Positions 46,312 to 57,347 of a DNA stretch of 64,000 nt are shown here, piece by piece. The notes under the pieces were generated by a model. That model made no database searches. It was not told the DNA's origin and worked only from the letters and a program-made list of their open reading frames with translations. Made by a program: the position numbers and the translations under genes. Location: NCBI GenBank assembly GCA_009599575.1, contig VWND01000064.1:1364001-1428000 (forward strand), read 5' to 3'. The stretch is from Blumeriella jaapii. Taxonomy: Eukaryota > Ascomycota > Leotiomycetes > Helotiales > Drepanopezizaceae. Position 1 is the first letter of the stretch. Each line of letters opens with the position of its first letter.

Positions 46312-48407
46312 CTAGTGCATCTTCTTCCTCCTCTTCTCTTCCCCGCCATAGCGCATCCCATGCGACAAGAGCAGATACTTGCTGAAGAAGTCCTCGGCGA
46401 AGTCGTCGAACTTGACGTAGTTGGCGCCCACTGTCATCTCATATTAGTGTAACTTCAGTACGGATTGAGGGGAGATAGGTGATGGAAAGGGAGGAGCGCT
46501 TAGGACGAACAAGAGTGGGGTGGGTGGTTCACGTACATCGGTAAGCTGCTGCGATGCCACTCACGCAGGCAAGTTCGTGCATATTCTGGACCTGTTAGCT
46601 CTTTGAAAAATGGAGGCCATGTATCAGGGAAGGGGGGGGTCATACCACCAGAGTCCAGGATCCAGCGAAGAAGGTATGGTTCTGGCCGTTGATGAACATC
46701 ATACCTGGCACAACCCTTACATAATGCTGCCACCGGTGGCCCAGCTGGTGCCACCACTTCTTCTCGATAACCTTCTCCTCGTCAATCTCCTTCCAGGTCC
46801 ACATGTCCTGGTTCCGCTTGTCGAGGAAAATACTCTGATAAACATGCTTGAACTGTCCATCAACCTCCCCGTCGCCGCCCGTGTCCATCCGGAACTGGTG
46901 CTGGTACCGTGAGCAGTCGAACGACATCTCGATCTTCTTCGGGTCTTCCTCGTAAGATTTGGTGAAATAGAAGGGCTTGAATCCCTTCGCCTCCCCGTCC
47001 GGCCCTTCTTGCTCCCCCTTCGCGAACGCAACCTGGTCTTCCTGAGCCTTGGAGTTTGGGGTAGCGCAGAGGCTGGGGGAGAAGGTGGTTTCGTAGTGCT
47101 TGTTGAAGTAGGTGCTATCCGAGTGCGTGACGGTAATGTCGTCGAAGAATTGAGCGCCTCCTAGAACAAATTTCTCTTTGCGGGATGCGGTTTTGCCAAG
47201 GAGGCGAAGGGCGTCGTCCGCGAGAACGCACATCACCAGCTCGTCGAAGGTTTCGCTGTTGATTTTTGGCGAATTGTCCGAGCCTGTAGCAGTATCGAGA
47301 CAGGGGCGAGTGTTGAGGACAACTCCCTTGTCGTTTCGCTGAATCATCTCGGTCACTTCCGTCCGGAGACGAATTTCGACGCCTTTAGACTCCAAATCCT
47401 TTCTCCACTATCGACATGTCAGACCAGCTCTCAGTTAACTTTGGTAGGGATCACGCTTCGTTTTAAACACATACATCCTCGTAGAAGTTGTGGAGATTAG
47501 GAAACGTGACCATTGTGGGTAGATTGGGCAACAACGTCTCGGCATCATAGTCCCAGAGCTTCATATTTGGATCGTCGAACAATCGCTCGAGAATAGCACA
47601 AGATACATTCGCAGTCTGATTTCCTGTTCCCAAGAACAGTGCAATCAATGGGTATCTGAGAACCAGAAGTCAGTATCTCTCAGGTCTAGAACCCACAACA
47701 ACCAACCGTGGTTGGCGAGGTGGCTCCGAGAATTCGACTTACACCATCTTGTCCCCGAAATCCTTGCTGAAGAAGAACATTCGCAGCATAACACGAATGG
47801 GTACCAGACCCAGTACAGGCATCGTCCATTTGATGATCGTCAATACTTTGCCGAACTTCCGTATGTCGTTCGAGTACTTGTTGATCAGAGGGCTTGGGAA
47901 GCAGTTGGTCCAGAAGCCGTCGGGGCCTTTGCCGAAAGCTACTTGCAGCTTGACTTCTTTGGGCTCGTGGCCGTATTTTTTGAAGAAGTTGAAAGTGTGT
48001 TTGAAGATCTACAGAAGTTCAGGGTGAGGTTTTAGGGCGCGGAGAAGATGACTTGCCGGAGATCCGCCTTGAACGCCGTTGTTCATCCAGTCCGAGCCGT
48101 ATTTAGCACTATCCAGAGAGATCGAAGTCGCCTGGCCTCCCGTGACCTCATTTCGCTCGATAACCGTGACTTTGAATTTATCGGGGTGTTGTGCCAGGGT
48201 CGCAGCGCAGGACTGTGATGCTGTCAGCGGAAACCCCTGTGAAAGAAGGGGGGAGGGGGAGGGGAGTGTGGATTATGGGCAATCATTGAAGCAGATAGTC
48301 AAATGCTGAAACGAAGTAACATGTAATGTAGATGGTTTTCTTACCATTCCTGCCGCACCCGCGCCAATAATGACAACCTTCTTTGGTTTTGTGGATTGGC
48401 TTGACAT
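46312..48407 (-). CDS. FAD-dependent amine oxidase-like oxidoreductase
   Basis: Flavoprotein of the NAD(P)-binding/amine oxidase superfamily (related to bacterial COG2907 proteins); substrate unknown. Seven exons on the minus strand (48407-48345, 48212-48057, 48008-47743, 47655-47475, 47407-46646, 46585-46537, 46430-46312) give 531 residues. The N-terminal Rossmann loop is VVIIGAGAAGM|SCAATLAQHP, split by the first intron, followed by the acidic strand VTVIERNEVTGGQA. Further marks are LIALFLGTGNQTANVSCAIL, DELVMCVLADDALRLLG and, near the end, NHTFFAGSWTLVNMHELACVSGIAAAYRLGA, the FAD-capping region rebuilt over two introns. The second intron has a GC donor. No signal peptide or peroxisomal tail (it ends KKMH) is evident. 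Confidence 0.86.
48009..48056 (-). other. GC-AG intron in the FAD oxidoreductase
   Basis: The donor reads TCTCCG|GCAAGTC and the acceptor TCTGTAG|ATCTTC on the minus strand. The junction gives GVQGGSP|IFKHTFNFFKK without a frame break. Confidence 0.8.
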
Positions 48408-50113
48408 GGTGGCGACAAGTTAATGCTAAGCTCGAGGTGGATTCTGAAGATCAGAGAGAGACGTTGGAAGGAACACAGGTTGAATGTCTTAGTCGGAAAG
48501 GCAAGGGTGTTCTACTTGTACCGTAGCATTAGTCCGTGTATCTTTAGATAAATTCTCCAATCGTCAACGTCATCGACTCATCAATTGTACTGTACATGCC
48601 ACTACGTTTGTTAGGTTGAACTCGAATCTCGACCATCACCAGTCACGGTGGACTACCGCTGCAAATGGCTAGGCCGTCATTAGTCATCCGTGGCTGGCCT
48701 ATGTCTCCTCTGTGAGCTGAACGAATACGATAACGACAATGATGATATTATGTAACGTCTAGGAGGGGCACAACCACCTCAAGCCTCCCGTAGGACATTG
48801 GAAACGTGCTAAGCCGAGAATTTTTACATACATAAAAGACCGTCGGGAAAGCATTTATGTGAAAGAAATGTTTGGCCAATAGGCTCGCTATTTAAGCCTT
48901 TTCCTTACAGGCGGGATGGGATGGTCCTCCATAGTGTTTGTGAAGTGACCCTCAATGGTTTCAAAAATGATAAAAGTACTGTATATATGTGTTAAAAAAG
49001 GAAAAATCACAATTAGGAAAATGCTTTTCAACACGCATATGCCGAATCATTGATCCCGCGGTATCTCAGCTCTTTTATAATATTTGAAATCACTTCCAGA
49101 ACTTCGAAAGTTGGCGACGCCGAGTTGTTTCTCGAACGTCTTTCTTTGTACGCAATGACGTATATTTTCCACCGACACCCTTTCCTTTGTCAAATATGCT
49201 GTCGAGTCGGTTGTGTTCGGTAGAGGCGGTTATTCGAAAGCGCTGTGCCGGGTTTTCGACAGTCGAGCTGATTTTTATTCTCCGCCTTTTCCTTTCAATA
49301 CAACCCCCCTGGACTTCTCTGTAGCTATGCCCTCGTTAGATAGATCATAGTATTATGCATCGTCGTAAGAATAGCCCGGATCGCCGGTAAGGAAAATCTT
49401 TTCGGAATCGCCACGTGCCGAATGCTCGATTTTGGCTCTCCAGACTATTCGAATACAACCACTTTTTTCTGCCGCAGAAAAAAGAAACAATTGCAATCGA
49501 AAAGCCGAAGATTCGTACCAGGCACCGCGCACAAGTATTGGGTCTAGCCCGCGAGGGGCGGCAAATAGAATTGAAAAGCGGCCCGAATGCATCTGAAAAA
49601 AAATGGTCAGATCTTGCTACGTTAAATTTATTAAACTTTAGCTTGGCTGTTGTGGGTAAATGGTATGGAAAAACGTGATCACATGCACTAGGCGTGCACC
49701 ATATATTCCCAGAACGTAAGGTAGCTAGTTATTCACTCCCTCGATACCAGCAATCCAATAATATTGCACGTCTCAAAACCAGAGCGCACAACTCCCTAAG
49801 TGAAACCAACAGCAGTTTTTTGTATCTAGCTTGACTGTGTTTCATCTATTTTGGCTGCCTGGAAGGGGGGGGGGGGGTGGGGGGTTGCAATAACTCTCTG
49901 GCAGGTGTTACAGCTGTTGCGAGTAAATTGTTGTGAGTTTGAATATCGTCGACGTCTAAAAATCAGGACTATTGTTCCCCCTTTCCAGCACTCCTCACCA
50001 TTTTATCAGCTTCATTCTATCTCTCATCCTCAAAGAGCACTCAAAAACTCCCTAGCATTGTTCTCTTTATCATTCATTCTCGCTCTCATCCTTAAAAGAA
50101 CTATCAAAACATA
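48408..50113. other. gene-free stretch with dispersed repeat
   Basis: Contains copy B of the dispersed repeat (48735-49165), a G run (49866-49884) and the LysM gene's promoter at its right end. No gene is recognisable. Confidence 0.5.
48735..49165. repeat. dispersed repeat, copy B
   Basis: Collinear with 21050-21480 in the same orientation: GATGATATTATGTAACGT, GGAAACGTGCTAAGC, TTTTTACATACATA, TTTAAGCCTTTTCCTTACAG..GGGATGG, CTTCGAAAGTTGGCGACG and CTTTCTTTGTACGCAATGACG. Neither copy encodes a protein I can recognise. Confidence 0.6.
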
Positions 50114-50548
50114 ATGCATCTCAACATCATGCTTCTCGCAAGCTTCCTCGGCCTTGCCGCCGCCCTCCGCCGAGGTTGCAGACACGATACAGAAAAACCA
50201 GAAGAGGGATTTTACTACGTTGAAAATAATGATAAGTTGGAAACTGTCGCCCAGGACTTCTGTACAACACCGGATATCATCAAGCAATGGAACGCCATTA
50301 CGGACCTTACCCCGTCCACCAACATTAGGGTTCCTTGCCGTGAGCGAAAACGCGATTGCATGGGGGATAACGATAATAACAATGGCGATTATACTACCTT
50401 ATTGGGCGATAAAGTTAGTGATATTGCGAAAGATTTTTGCACCGATCCCAAAACAATCGAAGACATGAACAAGAATATCATTAGAAAGGGTGAAGATATC
50501 ATCGACGCCGACTGGTCTCTCAGGGTTCCTTGCCCGTTCAACACTTAA
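50114..50548 (+). CDS. secreted two-LysM-domain protein
   Basis: Intron-free, 144 residues. The N-terminus MHLNIMLLASFLGLAAALRRG is a clear signal peptide. Two LysM domains follow: residues about 33-75 (FYYVENNDKLETVAQDFCTT..NIRVPC) and about 92-140 (DYTTLLGDKVSDIAKDFCTD..SLRVPC), each with the fungal Cys placement in AxDFCTxP and RVPC. LysM modules bind chitin or related N-acetylglucosamine polymers. Small secreted fungal proteins made only of LysM domains include effectors that hide chitin from host sensors or shield hyphae, so that role is possible here but unproven. The linker is Asn/Asp-rich. Base composition resembles that of neighbouring genes. Confidence 0.9.
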   Translation: MHLNIMLLASFLGLAAALRRGCRHDTEKPEEGFYYVENNDKLETVAQDFCTTPDIIKQWNAITDLTPSTNIRVPCRERKRDCMGDNDNNNGDYTTLLGDKVSDIAKDFCTDPKTIEDMNKNIIRKGEDIIDADWSLRVPCPFNT

Positions 50549-51137
50549 GCCGGCTTTTTATGCCCACTGCTTGGCTTCCGACTCCGATAAGGAAAGCACT
50601 TCGGCTTTTCTGGTGCGCTTAGGACGACGGAGTTGGTTGTGGGCTAGATTTTAGGTGGACAACTCTTTCGTGGCACTAGTTCTGTTGTACAAATCTTTTT
50701 TTTCTATTCTAGTTTTGGTTGTTTCGGAGGAGGAAAAGAAGAGGGAGTGCCACATCTTAGCAGAATGGGTTCATTCTCGGGGGTTTGGTGCCCAGGTTAG
50801 TGAACATGTTTCTGTATTCCCAAGAATAACACCAAGAATAACACAACAATTACACTGTTTGAATAAAGTCTTGGCAGCGGGGTGACTTTCGACGACAGCT
50901 CAACTCACGACCCTTTTGCTCAAGTCATCTCGCGACATAGTCAACTTACCGAGCACTTTTGCCTTGCCTCATGGGATTACCATCTCCAGGCATCGTCTGA
51001 CACATTGCCGTCATCTTCTACGGGCAAATCGTCGTCCTCTCTCGGAACGTCACGACAATCATTTGATGCGACTAGGCTAATCGCGAAATCATCTGATTTC
51101 GTGTTTCATCAGCGCAGCGCGCTCTCTGCCTGCTACG
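50549..51137. other. intergenic region, no gene seen
   Basis: Between the LysM gene's stop and the TDP1 start. It should contain the LysM terminator and the TDP1 promoter. No domain-bearing frame is visible. Confidence 0.5.
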
Positions 51138-53863
51138 ATGGCCGATTCAGAGAGCGATGATGACCTCAAACGGGCCATTGCCCTGTCGCTGCAAGAAGAC
51201 CGACCTGGCTCTGCTTCAAAAGACTCTGAAGTTGTCAATCTTGTAAGCGACGACGAGGAGGATGACGACGACCTGGATGCACCCTTTACTGCTAAGCCTG
51301 TCAGTCGACTATCAAGACCAGCACCAACAGAAGTACACAGCGGCTTAGGCGCAAAAGCTGCTGCTAGTCAAGACCCAGCAGTCCCCCCGGGGAAAATTGT
51401 CTCGAAAGCAACATCTGACGCCGAGAGGAAGGAGGATGCGGGCCCGTCGGGAGGTTTAGCTGGGCTGGACCGAAAGGCAATGGAGGAGGCAAGGCTCAGA
51501 CGGGTTCGAATGCAACAGAGCCAGGCTAGTCTACCGGTAAACCCAATTTTGTCGAGGAAACGACAGGCTTCGGGTTCTCCGCCTCGTCCCAGAGAGCAGG
51601 ACAAATCATACACAAAGGCCAAGTTGTCTGATTCTACTGCACCTCCACACAGCCTGGCAGAAACTCTTTCTTGGAACCAACGACAGCTTCTCAATGCCCC
51701 CGGTGTTCAATATCCAGACGGCATAGTGAAAAAGACCTGGGTGTACGGGGTCCCGCGCCAGGGGGACGACATCAAGATCGAGGAAGTTTTGCAAAAGGAC
51801 GACCTGGAGCTCGCAGTACTAAGTGCATACCAAGTTGAGCCCGAGTGGGTGGAATCGAAGCTGAGCCCACACACAAAGGTGGTATGGGTTCTCCAAGCGA
51901 AAACAGATGCTGAGGTATGTCACGTACGACTTGATGCTATCCTCACGGCTTGTACACGGAGTTGATTCATGAGGTTTTGTTTTGGTTTATGACTTTGCAT
52001 TTACAGCACATAGAAGAGGAACGGTCAAAGCAACACCTCCTAACAGCGAACAGAAACAAAACATTCGCTCGGATGCCCCGGCCAACTACCGTTTTTGCTT
52101 TCCAAACATGGCGGGCAACATTAATTGCATGCATTCGAAACTCCAGTTGCTGGCACACCCTACACATCTTCGCATCGTGATCCCCAGCGCAAACCTGACT
52201 TCGTATGACTGGGGTGAGACGGGTATAATGGAGAACGTTTGCTTCTTGATCGACCTTGGCCGACTGCCGTCTGGACAGAAAACAAGGCTTACGGACTTTG
52301 CCAGCGAACTCATCTACTTTGCAAATGCAATGGGTCTTGACGAAACGATAGTAAACAGCCTACACAACTTTGACTTCTCTCGCACATCCCACTTGGCATT
52401 TGTTCATTCCATGTAAGTTCCGGTACATGAGTGAATGACCTGTGCTTACTCAGTCGTTCTGTAGCGGAGGTTCCCACTCGAGTTCAACGTGGAAGCGCAC
52501 TGGATACTGTGGATTGGGTACAGCTGTTCGGAAACTCGGACTGGCAACTGAAGCGGACTTGAGAATTGATTTTTTGGTACGAGGTGTTGATCCCAAAGAG
52601 ATCACTCAATGCTAATTTTCGCAGTCAGCATCGATCGGTAGTCTTAATGATGGATTCATGGAGTGCATGTACCTAGCAGCGCAAGGTACAAATCCTCTGT
52701 CTGGCTTGCACATGTGAGAGTCAGCTAGGCGGCATACGAGGACCGCTGGGCCAATACTGAGATCGGTATCGGTTGTCTTCAAAGTGAACAGACATGATCG
52801 AAGAGTCTTGGATAGAACGGGGTGGCAAATTCCAAACCGCGTGCTAACACAGAGTTGGCAGGTGACAACGGCGACATCGAGTATGGATGGCGTACCGCGA
52901 AGTCGGCAAGGACCCAGGAGAAAAGTCCGGCAGAGCGCAGAGTCATGGACAGCGTAGAAAAAAGCTGTCGTATCTATTTCCCAACCAGAGAAACCGTAGC
53001 AGCATCCAGAGGTGGTCTCGGCGTACGCAAGGCTGCAAATCACTGGTTTAGGCCCATTCACTGACTAGACACAGGGCGGAGGAACGATATGCCTGCAAGC
53101 AGTAGGTATTCGGTTGAAGTGCCATTGCCAGATGCTTCTGATCACTACCTAAGCTCGAGCTTATCACAAGGACTGGTTACATAGCTGCTGACTCTTTCTT
53201 CACAGAAATGGTTCGATTCGAATACCTTTCCTCGAAAACTGATGCGCGACTGCAAGAGCCTGAGGCCCGGAGTATTGATGCACAACAAGATGATGTTTGT
53301 CCAGGTAGCGGATGGCGGCCAGGCCCCAGAGATTGCCTGGGCATATGTTGGAAGTCACAACCTTTCGGAAAGCGCCGTAAGTGATGATCGTCAGAACGCT
53401 GACTTCCGACCTCTCGGGATGTGCCTGGTACTGACCGATGTAACAGTGGTTAGTAATTTGCCTGACTGCCCACCTGATCCTTACTCCGGTCTTGTCAACT
53501 ATTGAATTGGCAAACTAAGCTCTAGGGGTCTAAATCATTCTGCGGACAAGAAGACAGGATGCGGCCTCTTTCGGACACCCAAGCGAAAACCCAGAGCTCT
53601 CGCTAATTACACGTTCGTTTAACAGGGGCCATCTAGTGAAAGATAGAGCAACCAAAGAGCCCAAGCTCAACCTGAGGAACTGGGAATGCGGAGTCGTTGT
53701 CCCGATCCCCGCGAAGGAGTCTCCGATTGAGCCGACGGGCGGTTCTCCGCCTCAAGGACAGCAGCTTGGTATGGAGGTCTTCCACGGCTCCGTCCCAGTC
53801 CCCATGGCCGTGCCAGGCGAAGCCTACGGGCCGCGACGGCCTTGGTTCTACAGCGAGCGGTAG
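51138..53863 (+). CDS. TDP1: tyrosyl-DNA phosphodiesterase 1 (TDP1)
   Basis: Nuclear repair enzyme that frees topoisomerase I peptides from DNA 3' ends. Nine exons (51138-51914, 52054-52412, 52465-52576, 52625-52685, 52862-53022, 53075-53101, 53206-53376, 53447-53448, 53626-53863) give 635 residues. The N-terminus holds an acidic ubiquitin-interacting-type helix (DDDLKRAIALSLQED) and a disordered linker. Catalytic HKD motif 1 is H286-S-K288 in NCMHSKLQLL, and motif 2 is H525-N-K527 in GVLMHNKMMFV. Family text also includes IGGSHSSSTWKRTGYCGLG, SIGSLNDGFM, YFPTRETVAASRGG, SHNLSESAWG, LRNWECGVVVPI and the end RPWFYSE. The conserved SAWG can only be made by a 2-nt exon (TG) between two introns. 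Exon 6 is 27 nt. If the 2-nt exon is not used, the gene loses its last 80 codons. Confidence 0.88.
53447..53448 (+). other. TDP1: predicted 2-nt microexon of TDP1
   Basis: The sequence reads GATGTAACAG|TG|GTTAGTAATT: an acceptor, two bases, then a donor. Upstream exon 7 ends in GCC (Ala, phase 0) and the next exon starts G GGC CAT. Only TG+G supplies the Trp of the conserved AWG and restores the frame. Confidence 0.65.
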
Positions 53864-55766
53864 AGTGCTCCGTACGGAGGAGAGTCTGCTGCTAGATGCC
53901 AGGTGTAGGTAGGTGGGTGCACAAACAACTCCCTCCCACTCGAAGGATTTTGATTTGAGCTTAATTGGGATTCAAATCTTTACTTCCACTTTGCTTCTAG
54001 TTTACTATGTTTCATGGCATGGCTTCTTTGTGGTTTTGCCTATACGGACTGTACTCTGTATGTGACCTCCGTCGTAGCATGTCGGTAGAAATGATCGATC
54101 GATCAATCAATCATCCAGTCATCGTCATCGTCGGAGGGGAAACCCGTCGCCCCCACGCCTGCCTGGCGTAGAGATGCGGAAATGACAGGAAAGGAGAGCG
54201 ACTCCGTACTCTGTACATGTGTACTAGGCGCAACAGTGCGTTATCTGTGCTGTTGAAATGGGATTTTGTGAACGAACGGTAGAAGCCATTTACCTGTCTG
54301 CTTGCTGTGTGATTAATTAGATTCAACAGTAGGGGTCTATCTTGATCTCGGACAAGAAAACATACACACAGACTGAATATGGGTGCGAAAGGTCTAAGGT
54401 CTCTGCACCCCCGCCCCGGGCAGCCAAGGTAGACGCAATACACCAAGGCAGACTCAATACAGCCAAGCTACTTCGTATCATGGATAAACATGGTTAAATC
54501 GACATCTGGGCGTAAACCCTGGCTTTACTGGATACTCGACAATGCTGCTTTCCATCGTTAGGTGGTGCCCTTGTAAACACCTCCTTGCAATGGAGAAGCG
54601 CACAGACATCGATCGAATTGACAACATTTCACCCCTCAAGTACATAGGTACTGTACAGTACGTACAGTAGTAGATTTTGGTCAGTCTAACGGAGCAAATC
54701 CCGGCCGCTTTTCCCATTCGTTTTGGATTGTACAGAGCTTGCGTCGGAGATTTCTTCTGGTGGGAGCACCCACTATTGCGGACTCCGAGTTAGTTCGTAC
54801 TGTATGTACAGTACGTGGTGTGGTCTGCGAAGATGGGGGACCGGCCGAGAGAGACAGACAGACAGACACCTTTGGAAATTTTCCGCGCATAAGTACAGAC
54901 GGGGGTGTTGAGACCTGCTACAGTAGCTTTGCTCCTAGCTGGAATCACTGAACGCGGCTACTTACCTACAGGGTAGATGGACTCGCGGGAAATCAAGACC
55001 CAGCTTACAGTAGGTACTGTACAGTACGTATGGTGAAAGGTTGGTCAATTATTCCAGGACGAACAAAAGTAGCCCTCCCTAAGGTACCTACCACAGACAC
55101 ACGCGCAGGTACGGAGAAAATGAGGAGTAGGCCTGGGAGAACGAGAGTTCCGAGCACAGTTTTGACCGAAGGTTCCGAGGGCTTTTCCATAACAACTGTA
55201 CAGGAGTTTTTGATGGCTTCTGACAACGCTAATAAATTGTTAGCACCATTAAGCGCTTTTGACCTATTTGAATCTAAACTGTGGCCTGACAGAGTGGAGA
55301 CGAACTCCGAGTTGACGTAGAACGCAGGTAGTAAGCTGTAAACTGTATTATAATGCGACCTGTATTGCTCGCAACCCGTTGCGCTATAGCTAAAAGTTAC
55401 TCGGCGATGTTAGCGGCCGTTGTTGCACGTACACACTTTTTGTTTCACACAACCATATGGTTACAAGCCGCCGTAGATAGATACATGTAAACCACCCGAA
55501 TACGTCTATTCAAAGCGGACATCCAGGCCAGTCCAGAACCCTATTCATCCGCGATGCGCGCAAACGAATTTGGTGATGAGTGATATTTGCTCCTCTGCTC
55601 CGTTTCCGTGGTGGTAATACACAAAATCGCTTGCTTGTAAAGCCGATAATCAAAGGACCCTGTTCTCCCTTTCATAATCTTTCCCACCAACCACTTTTCA
55701 CGCATTGCTTTTGTGTAGCCTACACCCAGTATGAAGCAATGAAATTCGAGCCCGAGATTAATCAAA
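53864..55766. other. convergent gene-free stretch
   Basis: Between the stop codons of TDP1 and SEC61. It contains several TACTGTACAGTACGTAC-type palindromes (54648-54668, 54798-54815, 55010-55030) and a GACA tandem (54852-54866). A 96-codon frame at 55030-55320 has no domain I recognise and was not called. Confidence 0.5.
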
Positions 55767-57347
55767 TTATCCCATAACCATTCCTTTCATGGCAGCCATG
55801 TCACCCTCCTTAGCCGCAATCTCAAAATATCCGTAGATGATGCTATGTTGTAGTCAGTAAATAAGTCATTCTGGAAGTGCGTGCGAGGACTAACGTGACA
55901 GCCAACAAGATACCAGTTCCTGATCCGAGAGCGCCCATCAGGTCACTGGCAACGGATAGAGCACCGATGCAAGCACCTCCGAAAGCGGCAGCTGTAGGGA
56001 TGATACGCTTCAACTCCTTGTACATGCTTTGCTCTCTGTGGCCAGCCATAACGAGACCCTGGTCCTTGAGTTGCTTTGCGACATCTCGGGGGCTAGATCC
56101 GGAAACCTCAATCCAGGTCTTGGAGAATACAGCGCAGGCCACAAGCATGTAAATGATGTAGACAGCAGTGTGAATAGGGTCCAGGGCAGCCTCTGTGAGG
56201 TTCAGCGGAGGAGACATGTAGTATGCGAGACCGGAGGTAGCAAAAAGCTGTGCAGACCCCTCCTTCGGCTCCCAGACACCGAAGAGTTGGACAAGTAGGT
56301 TCTCAGAGAAGCGGGAGTAGAGCATCTGACTAATCAAGAAGACGTTGGAAGACAGAGCCGACTGCAACATGATGGGCATGTTAGAGTGTAGAACAGGCGG
56401 ACTGGGTAGGATCCGCGAGCGCCACGTTGTCTGGAAGACTTGACCGGAATCTCGACACGGAAACCTTGAAGGTAGATGACTGCAGAGAATACGGCAAGGG
56501 TGGCGAGCAGGTTCATTACGTTAGGAAGGTTTTGTCTGTAAAAAGCCTCCTGGAGCGCACGTTGCTTGTTTGGCCAGGTAAAGAGCAGATGGAAAAGCGC
56601 GATAACCGCACCCTCGAACTCTGGTCCACGTCCAGTATTGATGGTGGTTGGGGAGAAAGCCTTCCAAACAATGGACTCGCAGATGTTAGTGGCAATGAAC
56701 AGCGAGATACCGCTTCCAAGTCCGTATCCCTTCTGGAGCAGCTCGTCGAGGAGAATGACAATCAGACCAGCAACAACCAATTGGAGGATGAGGAGGAAGA
56801 CGACACCGGCGCCGAGGTCGGATGGCTGGCCGTAAAGACCGGTGAAGACGTATACGGTGGCCTGTCCCATCGACAAGATGATAGCAAAAAGCTTCTGCGC
56901 AGTCTGGTACAGCTCGCGGTCGGACTTCAGGTCGAGGTTGACATCGATCAAGTGTGTACCAGCGAGGAGCTGGAAGACCATCCCGGAAGAGATAATAGGA
57001 GAAATCCCCAACTCCATCAGCGTTCCTCTGTTACTTGCCAACATCATTCGCAGCCAGTATAGAGGATCCGAGGTATCAGAGGACACGATACCATACAATG
57101 GCATCTGACTCATCACCAAAAATATTAAAAGTGTCAAACCCGTCCACATCAGCTTTTGGTTGAACGGGACTTTGGTCTCTGGTTGCTGCACCTCAGGAAG
57201 GATTGGCGAGAAGGGCTTAATGAGGTCGAGGAATCGAACTGCGGACGCGCAACGTTAGCCATTTGTTCTCGTGGAGGTACAATTGCTCTTGGAGCTGTGT
57301 AGATGCAGGTGACGGCATTGAGAAGGACGTCACTCACGGCCACTCAT
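55767..57347 (-). CDS. SEC61: SEC61 alpha, ER translocon pore (apparent 1-nt frameshift)
   Basis: Pore-forming subunit of the Sec61 channel for co-translational ER import. Three exons on the minus strand (57347-57338, 57238-55895, 55842-55767). The start joins across the first intron as [20 protein letters not shown]. Marks are the plug and lateral-gate text [76 protein letters not shown] and [19 protein letters not shown]. Ten membrane segments can be counted. At 56385-56386 the frame breaks: RLFYT continues in another frame as SNMPIML, which implies one missing base. Restoring one base would give 476 codons, the expected length for fungal Sec61. The gene is essential, so an assembly error is likelier than a true mutation. 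Confidence 0.9.

Noticed and set aside
55030..55320. A 96-codon plus-strand frame
   Set aside because: No signal peptide, domain or splice signal was recognised, the opposite strand is also open, and it lies in palindrome-rich intergenic DNA.
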